Of a stretch of 64,000 nucleotides of DNA, positions 47,648-59,405 are shown in pieces. The stretch's first letter is position 1. Each line of letters opens with the position of its first letter. The DNA comes from Dallia pectoralis (lineage: Eukaryota > Chordata > Actinopteri > Esociformes > Umbridae): assembly GCA_029465975.1 (NCBI GenBank), contig CM055754.1, positions 3,681,068 through 3,745,067 on the forward strand, read 5' to 3'. The translations under genes and the position numbers were made by a program. The notes below the pieces were generated by a model, which did not search any database, was not told the DNA's origin, and was given only the letters and a program-made list of their open reading frames with translations.

Positions 47648-48599
47648 TTGTGTGCACATTCAACTCCCTAAGCATCTTGGCATCTAACAGCAACTGAAAT
47701 ACTTAAATCAGTGCTAAACCAGTTTCCTCAAAGCTCCACGTCTCTCTCTCTCCCACCAGAGAGAGCAAAGCTATATTAGTTGCCTTATTGTAAAAGATTT
47801 AACAGCTGCAAGGGCCATAAAAAATCTAGTCCTGGGAAAATTTTGATAAAATGTGATGGATTATGCCAGCCCCAAAAACAAATGTGTAATAAAACAACAA
47901 GCGGTATAGATGTAAACATGTAGGTTTGAACTAATAGCCACAAGCTATGTTTGCTAAAGCCTTAGGTTTAATCCTTTAATCTAATTTAGAATATATACTT
48001 TCAGGCAATGATGGCATTAGCTTATGTCGATGGGGAAGGAACACTTACAAAGATTATTTATTTTAAATAAATCATTAGGAAGTGATTTACATTTTTAACC
48101 CTACATGGTCAAATACGAAGTAATTTTTTTACTAAAGACAAAAAAAAATTTTTTTTCCGAAAGCAGAACCATCAATAGCCATAGACCTCTATGAACCCTG
48201 CAGCACACAGATTGGACAACATGCTAGCATGGTAAAGTGATTACATCTCCTGGTTGGAAAAATGCCTACGTGCAGTTTGCATGTGTGACAAAACTAGTAA
48301 TGCACACTGTAAAATATATATTTTCAATAAAAAATTTTTTTACTGTGATGCTGTTGTAGCACATTAAAGAGTTAAAATTAGCAATGTGGAATTAAAAGTA
48401 TTAGGAAGCAAACACTGATCTATGCCTGATCTAACTGGTCTCATCACAGTTGTTTTATCTCTCGAGCCAATGGGAATTACAGCTCTGTGACTCACCATTC
48501 AAAGTAAAGGCCCATGCACACTGGGGGCAACCTATGTTCTCTGAATCAGGAAGTCCCTTCTCGTTTCTACTAGGTAGTTTAAAAGCTCATTCAGATTTT

Positions 48600-48690
48600 A
48601 TATGCATCACGATACAGGGGTTTTGATTTAATATATTGCAATATATTGTGATACCGTAAGCAAGGCAATATATTGTGATTTTTTAAATCT
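48600..48690. mobile_element. Possible diverged DNA-transposon end (ATTGYGATA-rich)
   Basis: The words tatattgcaatatattgtga, gataccgta and caatatattgtgatt recur in a 90-bp stretch. Similar cgatatattgcgata strings are common in ends of fish hAT-type elements. No transposase or target duplication was seen. Confidence 0.3.
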
Positions 48691-50039
48691 AATTTTAGGG
48701 AAACCAACCACCATATGCATATATCCTATTTTTTTTGTTGTATTTTCCTAACGCCTAAAAAAAGTGCCTGCAGGATTTCTTAGGCAAACAATTGAAGACG
48801 AAAACATTGTGTCCAGCTTTAAAGGTTCACGTCCAGTTTTTCATTTCAAGTAGTTAACAAGTAGTTAATAAAAGAAGATTACTCGCTTGCAGGACTCAGT
48901 CTGTATTATTTTTTTCTTCTTCAGATTGGTGTAATGTTTTCTTTCAAATGGTGAACATTCACAGATCCTTTTAACCTTCAGCTGCTCAACATGCTAAGCT
49001 TGCAGGCCACTTCTCTGTGTGGCTACAATGTCACCTGCGCTGGGGACAAATCTCTACTAACAAATCTCTACTAAAGGGATGGACGTGCTATGCTCACACG
49101 TTTAAAAAGAGTTGAAAATCCTGTTGACAGACAGTGTTCTCTTCTAAATGCGTTGTTCTCCCAGTTGAAGCTGATGTGGTGAGACAGGCAACAGTGAGGG
49201 CGTGCATGAGGAGAAGGCACCCTGGTGCTTGTGTTGAATAGGGATTCAGTGAGGAGGGGTACAGGGGTACAGGGGTCCTCCTGGCAGCCCTACAACACAA
49301 ACAGCATCTGGTCCCATAAGGAAAAAGGTCTTTCGAAATGGTCAAAGCAAAACCGGGATTGGCCTGACTACCCCACTGTCCAGATTCTGCTTCAGTCTGG
49401 CTAATGAGGTTGTGGTCAAAGTGAAAGGTGTATGAAAAAGAGTAGGAGAAAGTGCTTGACCACGCCCAGGAATATTGTGCTTGCAGCCGGTTGGGAGAAA
49501 AACATGATGACTATGATTAAAGTCCATTAAAATGTGTGTTGAGAGGCAGTAAGACTGGTGTTATGTGCTCTATGCATGATGACTTTTATTGTGAAGGACT
49601 GTCGTTCACTTCTGGAAACAACCGCCCTGAAATGCATTGTGGGTACTGGGGGGTGGTTTCTCGTGTATGTATATAATGCAGTGTTACTAAGTTTTTTTTT
49701 TTTTTTAAATGTCCTATCAATAAAGCACACCATCTTAGACCTGTTGCTTGCAAACCTTACAAATCTTTAGCCACTACGTCGCAGAGAACACGTTGAGTAG
49801 ACCTAGCATTCATTTGAACCTGACACAGCTCCAGCTGGAGAAGGCCCGCTGTGTGCGGACTGGACAGCTCTGTCATAATCAGCTCTCAGAGTGACTAAGC
49901 TGAGGGAAGTGAACAGGGCTAACCGAGGACATTACAGGACCTCGTCTGGTTCAACATGTACCGCGCCGAGTGTTCACCCTGTCCCCTGAGACCTTGATAA
50001 AGTGGCCCGCCACGTCATTACAAACTGCCCCGTTCTGGC

Positions 50040-50160
50040 CGGCCTCCAGCAAGGTGTTGAGTCACAGGGGTGGGGAGGGAGTGAGACCACACCACTGCTG
50101 CTGCTCGGCAGAGGTGGAGAGAGAGTGAGACCACACCACTGCTGCTGCTCGGCAAAGGTC
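50040..50160. repeat. Direct duplication, about 46-bp period
   Basis: gagagtgagaccacaccact followed by gctgctgctcggca occurs twice in a row (first copy begins ggagtgagacc). Confidence 0.85.
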
Positions 50161-50394
50161 AGACCTTCAGTTTGATTATTGATATAGAGATAAAGGAACC
50201 AAACAGTTCCAAAGTCCCGTTATTGGATTGTTGTTTGCATCAATTCACAGATCATCCAGTCATTCTTGAGAAGCACTGTTCCTAGAGAACAGGGGGAAAG
50301 AGGGAGTGAGTCAGCAGAGCAGTGAGTGAGATCCTAGTCCAGACATGTGCTGGATAGAGGCAAAGACTCAGCAGTTGCAGTAGTAAGAACTGCC

Positions 50395-51802
50395 CCAGAG
50401 GCTGTAACCTAGCTGGAGCACAGGGCTGAGTTTAGCCCCAGAGGCTGTAACCTAGCTGGAGCACAGGGCTGAGTTTAGCCCCAGAGGCTGTAACCTAGCT
50501 GGAGCACAGGGCTGAGTTTAGCCCCAGAGGCTGTAACCTAGCTGGAGCACAGGGCTGAGTTTAGCCCCAGAGGCTGTAACCTAGCTGGAGCACAGGGCTG
50601 AGTTTAGCCCCAGAGGCTGTAACCTAGCTGGAGCACAGGGCTGAGTTTAGCCCCAGAGGCTGTAACCTAGCTGGAGCACAGGGCTGAGTTTAGCCCCAGA
50701 GGCTGTAACCTAGCTGGAGCACAGGGCTGAGTTTAGCCCCAGAGGCTGTAACCTAGCTGTAGCACAGGGCTGAGTTTAGCCCCAGAGGCTGTAACCTAGC
50801 TGGAGCACAGGGCTGAGTTTAGCCCCAGAGGCTGTAACCTAGCTGGAGCACAGGGCTGAGTTTAGCCCCAGAGGCTGTAACCTAGCTGGAGCACAGGGCT
50901 GAGTTTAGCCCCAGAGGCTGTAACCTAGCTGGAGCACAGGGCTGAGTTTAGCCCCAGAGGCTGTAACCTAGCTGGAGCACAGGGCTGAGTTTAGCCCCAG
51001 AGGCTGTAACCTAGCTGGAGCACAGGGCTGAGTTTAGCCCCAGAGGCTGTAACCTAGCTGGAGCACAGGGCTGAGTTTAGCCCCAGAGGCTGTAACCTAG
51101 CTGGAGCACAGGGCTGAGTTTAGCCCCAGAGGCTGTAACCTAGCTGGAGCACAGGGCTGAGTTTAGCCCCAGAGGCTGTAACCTAGCTGTAGCACAGGGC
51201 TGAGTTTAGCCCCAGAGGCTGTAACCTAGCTGGAGCACAGGGCTGAGTTTAGCCCCAGAGGCTGTAACCTAGCTGGAGCACAGGGCTGAGTTTAGCCCCA
51301 GAGGCTGTAACCTAGCTGGAGCACAGGGCTGAGTTTAGCCCCAGAGGCTGTAACCTAGCTGGAGCACAGGGCTGAGTTTAGCCCCAGAGGCTGTAACCTA
51401 GCTGGAGCACAGGGCTGAGTTTAGCCCCAGAGGCTGTAACCTAGCTGGAGCACAGGGCTGAGTTTAGCCCCAGAGGCTGTAACCTAGCTGGAGCACAGGG
51501 CTGAGTTTAGCCCCAGAGGCTGTAACCTAGCTGGAGCACAGGGCTGAGTTTAGCCCCAGAGGCTGTAACCTAGCTGGAGCACAGGGCTGGGTTTAGCCCC
51601 AGAGGCTGTAACCTAGCTGGAGCACAGGGCTGAGTTTAGCCCCAGAGGCTGTAACCTAGCTGGAGCACAGGGCTGAGTTTAGCCCCAGAGGCTGTAACCT
51701 AGCTGGAGCACAGGGCTGAGTTTAGCCCCAGAGGCTGTAACCTAGCTGGAGCACAGGGCTGAGTTTAGCCCCAGAGGCTGTAACCTAGCTGGAGCACAGG
51801 GC
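50395..51802. repeat. 43-bp minisatellite, about 32 copies, nearly homogeneous
   Basis: The unit contains ggagcacagggctgagttta, gccccagaggctgtaaccta and gct. Almost every copy is identical. I see only two copies with ctgtagcac (at about 50757 and 51187) and one with ctgggttta (about 51588). There are no spacers, so it is a satellite-like array, not a CRISPR. Confidence 0.97.
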
Positions 51803-51966
51803 AGCACTGAATACCCAGAAGCTACTAGAGCCAACGGATTGGAGGATTATCTGATCCCACGTCTGGGGAACATCTGGTCATGGCCCTACTGGCTGGCACC
51901 TTTACCTACTCAGATCCCATTCTCCCCGTTCTTTATCTGGTAACAGCTCAACACTGACCAGGGACC

Positions 51967-52143
51967 ATGGCCAAAGCGCTGCCCCTCCCGCTGTCCCCGT
52001 ACCCAGCTCTCGGCACCTCCCCCAGGGCCTGGCTCGCCAAAGCCCTCCCTGAAAGCTCCCGCCTGGATGGGGGCCGGAACGAATCACCCAAACGTCTAAT
52101 CCCACCGCGGCGGAACGACAACGCACTGCGACCAACTGGCTGA
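51967..52143 (+). other. Small open reading frame (58 codons) with strong start context; uncertain
   Basis: gggaccATGGCC is a near-perfect vertebrate start context. The frame runs 58 codons, Leu/Pro-rich then Arg/Asn-rich (starts MAKALPLPLSPYPALG, contains RLIPPRRND), to TGA at 52141. It lies in a GC-rich patch, antisense to arhgap5, within its intron. I do not recognise it and no splice or polyadenylation context is evident. It may be chance. Confidence 0.15.
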
Positions 52144-52544
52144 CTGCGGGGCATTATGCAGAGAGAGAGGAACACGTCATCAGATGCAGCATCAGCACGC
52201 AAGAGACCGCACTTCAAAACGAGAGAGAAAGAGGAACATGGATCGGACCGACGACTGGTACAGCCGCAGTTTCTCTCTCGGACCAACTCTACGACACCAG
52301 TCATACAAGCACACAAAAAGACCAGAACAGCCCAGTAGAAAGTCCATTTGGATCCTGTGCCCGATAGAATAGGTACTGCGGAGCATTTGCTGTAGAGCCA
52401 CATCTGTTCCCTCTCTGGTTTGACATTGACGGCCCGTGAAACCGTAGGGGCTAAAACGACCAGGATCTGACAATCATTTGCCCATTGAGAAGCAGATTAG
52501 TCCCTGAGGCTGAAGAGAATGTTAAACAGGACGCCACTGCAGCC

Positions 52545-52817
<273 letters not shown>

Positions 52818-55164
52818 AGAGAGATCCGCAAGCGCGTGCATACTGTTGTGAAGAGCTGACGGATGCTTTTCCACATGGTCCATTGGCATCTTGAAGTGGA
52901 GCAGGGTTGGTGTAGCTGCGTCTGAAGGTCTAAGCGGAGGTGCTCCTTGCCCTCTCTCTTGCTGCTGTCTGTACAGCGCCCCCCACCCCACCCCACCCCA
53001 CCCACTCACTGTGGCCGAGATTACATGGAGTCGAGGGCTTTACGTAAAAGTAGTGAACCGATGCCTGTCGCAAAACACATCCCCTCTACATATGGTTCTA
53101 GTTAAATTATGTGCTTAAAAACACAGCTGGCATTACCTGCGTGTGACTCTTAGTGAGTACGAAACCAGTTCCCTTATTTATCAACGAGCACTGATTTAAA
53201 GGCGAGTCAAATGAGCAGACTCTTCCTGTGGTGAATCGAATCCCGGGGGAAACAAATCAGCCTTTGGCTTGTGACATTCAGACCTACTCAGCCAGTCCAC
53301 GAGCCAGTGGGAAAATTATTATTTTGGTACATTGGTGCAGTCAGTCAGTCAGTTTCATTTCCTCCATTTTGCAATGCAAAGGGATGAAAAAGCACACAGT
53401 GGCAGGAGAGACAGTGAGAGAGATAGGAAAGTGAAAGTGACATGGAGAGAAAATGGGCTACCATGGGTGTCTGTTAATTGAATGAGATTGTTCATTTTGT
53501 TTCAGCACAGCTCAGGTAGTCTATCCAGCCAGCCGGAATAATGTTTTATTGTGTGTAATGTTCACTTATCTCACATTAGTATGCCACATATTACAACTAC
53601 TTCTTTAACGTCGAAGGTCTTGTTCTCTGAACTGCAATTCAAAAGTCAGGGGAATCAATATTATTGTACCGACGCCCTGTGCTTCTCCTCCCATCTCCGC
53701 CAACTGCCCCATCAATTTCCCAAATACTTCACAAATAATTGCATATCATCAGGCGTTGCATTAGGTACGGTCATGAATGTGTAATTAGAGCTATTGCTGT
53801 CATGTACTATGCATGCGTGCCAGGTCACAGAGCATATCGATCAACGTGGAAAGACTGAGACGTTGTGATTTTATGGGGGTCGGTGTAGCCTTATAGCCTC
53901 CAGAAGGTTGTTTAAAGCTTTGTCAAGCGCTGAGAAGCCCAGCATGCATTTCAACTACACGTGTGACCCTAGTTGTGCAAAACATACATATGGTACTGTA
54001 ATAACTTGATGTAACTGATTATGTAAATACTGGGTTTAGAGTGCAATCTGCCTATTATCTGCCCATTGTTACACTAAATTAACCTAAACTTTGATTATTG
54101 AACTTAAACACTGTGCAGATTATCAGTAGCCATACAACAGTGGAACCGAAAAGTAAGTAGTATCACTTCTCTGAAGTCTTTGATATAATTCCAGCAAACG
54201 CCAACGAACACAGATGGGCAACCAGAGCAACAGAGATAAAAAACAATAGGCGCTGGCGAGTAAACACATTTTGGCAACTTCGGACATGTTCCGAGTTCGG
54301 AGTCGTTTGCAAACGCCTGTCATCTGCTGTGCGGTGGTGAACGTTGTAGCGTGCGCTGAAGCTTCAGAAAGCTCCTGAAATAGTTGGATCTGTAGCAACT
54401 CGTGTCAAATGAACATGAGGAGAGCAGCATGTCGTTTAGCTGTCTGTCGGCACAGGCCTGGCTAAGCAGATGGTAGGATCACAGTCCGAGCGGAGAAAGA
54501 AAAGCTCTGTGGTGTATAGAGAACACATCCAAAGCGCTTTTGGGCTTTTTGGCCTTTTTTTTTTAAACAAGAGGAAACACTATAAGCCCAGTCTTGGCAC
54601 ACAGGCAAGTTCAACCAAAAGACTTAACACCACTTCCTGCTTTCTCCAGTTGAGTGATGTGACCAGGCTCTTCTCTGGTTATCTCCAACTGCCTAGCTTC
54701 ATAGTAAAAAAAAAGACAGAAATAATAATAATAACACATTCAACTTATATATAAATGTACTCATATTATATAGCGCTTTTCTGGGACCCATTTCATACAG
54801 ATACCATTTCATATTTGAAACAGAACAAACAGCATCCTAAGATTGGACGACACACAGCCAACAGAAAACTAAAGCACTAAGATATAATTAGAAACAAACC
54901 GTTTCTTTTCCCAATAACAAACTAAGTCTGAGTGACCTCGTCTCTAAGGAAACAAACACGGATGCAATCTCATTGGCTCTCTGAAGTCACTGTTTACAGT
55001 ACTGGAGGTGTCCACAACAACCGGCGACACGCCCTTCCACTACAATCTTCTACGGGTCCTCCCTTTACTCCGATCCAAACGCGAGAGCGCTACCTTGTAC
55101 GGGACTAACTATTCTGAATAATTGACGGACAACTGACACGTGGTGATTAAGCATGTGCAGTGAA

Positions 55165-55448
55165 TGTGGAGAAGCCAGGTACATCACGACACCGTAAGAT
55201 CAGGACGTTAATGTGGAGATGCCAGATACATCAGGACACTGTAAGATCAGGACGCTAATGTGGAGATGCCAGGTACATCACGACACCGTAAGATCAGGAC
55301 GTTTATGTGGAGATGCCAGGTACATCAGGACACTGTAAGATCAGGACGCTAATGAGGAGATGCCAGGTACATCACAACACCATAAGATCAGGACGTTAAT
55401 GTGGAGATGCCAGGTACATCACGACACCGTAAGACCAGGACGCCAATA
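55165..55448. repeat. About 47-bp minisatellite, 6 copies
   Basis: The unit contains tgtggagatgccaggtacat, cacgacaccgtaagatca and ggacgttaa; copies with caggacactg alternate with cacgacaccg for the first four units. Confidence 0.92.
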
Positions 55449-56878
55449 AGATATGCATGGGAATTCAGGTGATGATTCAAAGGGGCAACAAGCATCAAAG
55501 GCTACTGGGTGGAGGAAGAGCAAATAAAAAACAACATAGCATTGCGACGTCGACTAACGTAATCGAATATGTCATGAATATAGAAATCACAGTCCGTATT
55601 ATAATGCGACGTCCGTTTCTCTCCCCAATTTTAACGCGGCGCTCTGGCCTGGACATCCACACAACAGGGCCGAGCCACATCTCCCAGCCAGACACGACCG
55701 GGCCCCCGGAGAAAATGACCCAAACGATTAATCACTGTCAGGGAGCATTAGTCGTTCACCGTTCATTGGTTCAAAACAAACACACAAACACACACACACA
55801 GTCACAGTAACGCACGATTGGACGAAAGAGCCACACAGACAACACTCGCAGCCGCGAATCAGGAGCGGCCAAATGTCGAGCACAGCTGTAGATTTCCTGG
55901 CGTCCCAATCGACCACAGGTTACAGAGCGTCGCCGTTGTCCCAGCATCAGAACGTGGCCTACATACATCTACGAACAACCACAGGGACAACGAATGAGCG
56001 ACGTTTCCTCCAACCACTCAGCAGCCGGGCCGGGCCAGGCCACCGTTAAAGGAAGCTGAAACGGGTCACAGACTCGGGGACCCGGATCCTTGTGATACCA
56101 CCATGATGGATTGGTTTCAGTCTGACTAGTAGAAGGCTGCTCATTGACTTTCCAGACTGATACGTAGTAGAAATGGGGGGGGGGGACACACGATGGCCCT
56201 GGAACTGCAAGCAGGAAGTACAGGAATTCAAACCTTGAGACCTTTGTGTTCTGATATCGCAATCAGTATAAAAGATAAGCGGAAGTAGTTCTCCTGTTCC
56301 GGGGAAAGGACGCCACCAGCAGCTCTAGGCATCATTGTAAACTGCAAATGTACAATCATTCACCAATCACCTAGAGGGCCATTGCTGCAGCTGCCTTCAA
56401 AAAATTAGCACGCGCTATCATTTGCGCAAGTAAAACACAACATACCACTAGGGGGAAAGGGAACGTTTAATCAAATCAACTTAGTTAAGTGTGTAAGCAG
56501 TCATCTAGAGTTTCCTTTCCCCATACATGTCCTGCATCTGGAGACTGTGCACTTCAGGAGACATGGGTTGGTCAAGCCCTTCGTTTTACTGCCAAGGTCA
56601 ACTATATTGCTATGTCACAACCCGAGAAGGATTGTAGACAAAAGTAACCGAACAACTCAAGGAATAAGCTTGGGTAAATCCACAAGACTAATGAACTAAT
56701 CACTAGACTAACCCCCAGTATTATGAGATCCTACTATTAAAAGGATCAAGTGGGCTTGCTAAGTAAGAGCTTAAGGACATCTAGAGCAAAGTCGATAACG
56801 ACAGGAGGGGAAGCGCAGCATTTAATCTGAAAAGGAACAAACAAGGATCTAACAAGTGCATGAGCTCTATGGAAAATG

Positions 56879-57079
56879 TAGTGGATCGTAATGCAATAGC
56901 AGTAACCTAGAACCAGAATGATGTTCTGTAGTGGATTGTAATGCAATAGCAGTAACCTAGAACCAGAATGATGTTCTGTAGTGGATCGTAATGCAATAGC
57001 AGTAACCTAGAACCAGAATGATGTTCTGTAGTGGATCGTAATGCAATAGCAGTAACCTAGAACCAGAATGATGTTCTGT
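56879..57079. repeat. 50-bp tandem repeat, 4 copies
   Basis: Copies start at 56881, 56931, 56981 and 57031 (gtggatcgtaatgcaatagc ...). The second has gtggattgta; otherwise they are identical. Confidence 0.95.
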
Positions 57080-57534
57080 CTTAAAGGTCATTCCGGTGGG
57101 TCGGACGAGGGCTTCTCATATCTTGCAACTTAATTGGCGGCAAGACAAAAAAAATGCAGAATGAATAAAACCCACACACTGGTTGCAGCAGCCAGAAAGT
57201 GCTGAAGTGACTTCAGACAACTTTGAAGACAGGAATGTAGGGACACACCCAACCAAGCGAGGGTCAACAGAAAAGACTGCAGACATAAGACATAAAACGG
57301 TTGCATTAAGAAGGGACTTCATTCAAATGTTTTAAACCCATCAAATATTAACTGCATTCTAGCACATAAACCACTGCACAATACGAGTACGTCATTTGGA
57401 AACACATTTGGAGACCTGCCAGTTGGACTTAAGACTGGACACAGATGAACACACCCACAGACACACAATGCTCAGGGAAATAAACACCGCAAAGTGAAAC
57501 AAGGATCGGGGACAATTGATAAAAGCGTACTTAC

Positions 57535-57685
57535 CAGTGCGTTCTATGTAGTCTACACACTTCTCAATGAACAAGGGAATTGGCCTGTCCGGGGTGACCA
57601 GGTTCTGCAGGGGAACGCCAAAGTAGTTGCTTTCCCAGTTTCTCCGTGTGGGGGGATACAACGGCTTTGGGGGCTTGGACTTAGG
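57535..57685 (-). CDS. arhgap5: Rho GTPase-activating protein 5 (p190-B), start of RhoGAP domain
   Basis: A 151-bp exon, residues 1239-1288 plus one base. The acceptor ttctttgcag precedes CCT AAG TCC, and the exon ends CGCACTG before gtaagt. It reads PKSKPPKPLYPPTRRNWESN, then YFGVPLQNLVTPDRPIPLFI and EKCVDYIERT. The NWESNYFG block is the standard lead-in to the RhoGAP domain of p190 proteins. The first ten residues extend the Lys/Pro-rich linker at the end of the preceding exon. Confidence 0.96.
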
Positions 57686-59405
57686 CTGCAAAGAACAAAA
57701 TAAAGGTTTAGGGAAACATGATTTGAACAAACTACAGAGAAGACGGGTAAATCCATTGATTATCCATGAATTATTAATTAATTGTTCATCAAACTGAAAA
57801 AGAGTAAAGCACCATGCGACAACTGACACTTTACTCAAATTTTCTGTAGCCTGATTATCAAAGAACGGTCAACTTTTCAAATTATGGACGTATTAATCAT
57901 CGGTGCTACTGTTCGGCCGGCAATTCTTGTTTACAATACGAGTGTATTTTAGCCAAAGCATTTGTGTATGACTGCCCTGTTGTTAATAATTGTACTTAGT
58001 GAATACAATGAAGAGAGCGATCTAAAACTTTGCGGTGGACCTACTGCTTATTCTTGAGTTCAAGTTAAAACAAAGACGAGAGGAATGTTTCAATCCCTCG
58101 GTCATATCTGCAGTATTCACCAAAAACTGCAATACTGTTAAAACACAGAGCGGGTCAAAAGTAAGGCACTATATTTGAAATAGACTGTCATTTAGAAGAC
58201 AGCCTGTTCTGCTGAATAATGTCTTGGTGCACTTCCGTTTTGCCCTGGGAATCCTCCCTGCCTCCAAATGCACTAAACATCTGGCCAGCTGTTGCTAGAA
58301 AAGAGTAAAATACAGTGGGATGCCCAGAAATTCCTCAACTATATAAATCTAAACTTTGACAAGAAAGGCTATCCAGAATGTGGCAGCCACGTTAGACTGC
58401 GATTAAGTTGTCTTCGTTTGTGTCAAAGCTAGATAAAACTGCTGAGAAATAAGGAGAACTCATTTTTCCAGCAGTAGGGAATGTGTTACAGCCATTACAG
58501 AAATTGCAAGTCCCTTTTGCTCGCAGTGATCTAGTCAAAAACAGAAAAAAAATGTAGTCACTCAACAAAAAGATCCCTACGGCAATATAGCAACAAGTAC
58601 ATTTTGGAGTAAATGCTGAGTTAAGAGTCACTGATCACACACTTTGGTCCTAACAACTCAGGAAAACGTAATTTATTAGGCTACAAATGACATTAAGTTG
58701 CTTCACAGTCAACTGAAAGATGATCTTGACTCTCCTTTCAATAGGTCCTTCTGGGGGTCTTAATCTGGTTATGTGACCATGTGTGGCTGCGGATTGACCT
58801 TTAATATTGTGGTTTACCATCATCCTGTGGGCTAGCCTAGAGTAGTAAATACTATGTACTTATATTTAAACTATTCTATACAAGGATTTGAAAGTTGTTG
58901 GGTCATTAGCCGTGCCAAGATCAGAGTGGGCACATCTGAAACCTCTGGAAACCAGTCAAAGAATATTTTTTTTCATTCAAACGTTTAAATGTGTGCTATG
59001 TTATCTTACACTGCTTTTTCATCCATGAAATGTTTGTTTTGGTGGAAACGGAGCACTGTTGCATAGTTTTAACAAATGCAAACATGCGTGACAATCTCCA
59101 GCCAATTGGATGGAAACCTAGCCATGAGTGATTAAACATTGATTCGGTTCACAGCATAAGTGCAGATCGTTCAAAATCCGTGCGGAGCGTATGACCAGCT
59201 TGCTAAACAATATGACTTTGAATCTGTGTCAATGTAATAGACTGTACCCTATGATCGCTGCATTGAACAAACAGCTTGTCGATCATCTGCACATGAACTA
59301 CGATATTTAAAAAAATGTCCCAACTGAATTAGAAACAATTAAAAATGTAGAACAAATAATAAAATAACAAGAAACGATTCAATAGAAAAGGTTCAGAGTT
59401 CTTAC
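57686..59405 (-). other. arhgap5: arhgap5 intron 1 of the coding region (1.7 kb)
   Basis: Donor gtaaga at 59405 and acceptor gcag at 57686. AT-rich single-copy DNA without arrays; nothing else recognised. Confidence 0.9.

Noticed and set aside
50395..51802. Regular 43-bp array considered as a CRISPR
   Set aside because: Units are contiguous and identical with no variable spacers, and the context is a vertebrate intron.
51902..52403. 151- and 77-codon minus-strand frames in the arhgap5 intron
   Set aside because: Not recognisable, no match to the missing parts of arhgap5, which is complete without them.
53221..53255. tRNA-like gaatcgaatcccggggg
   Set aside because: Resembles a T-arm only; no acceptor stem, anticodon arm or A box at the right distance.
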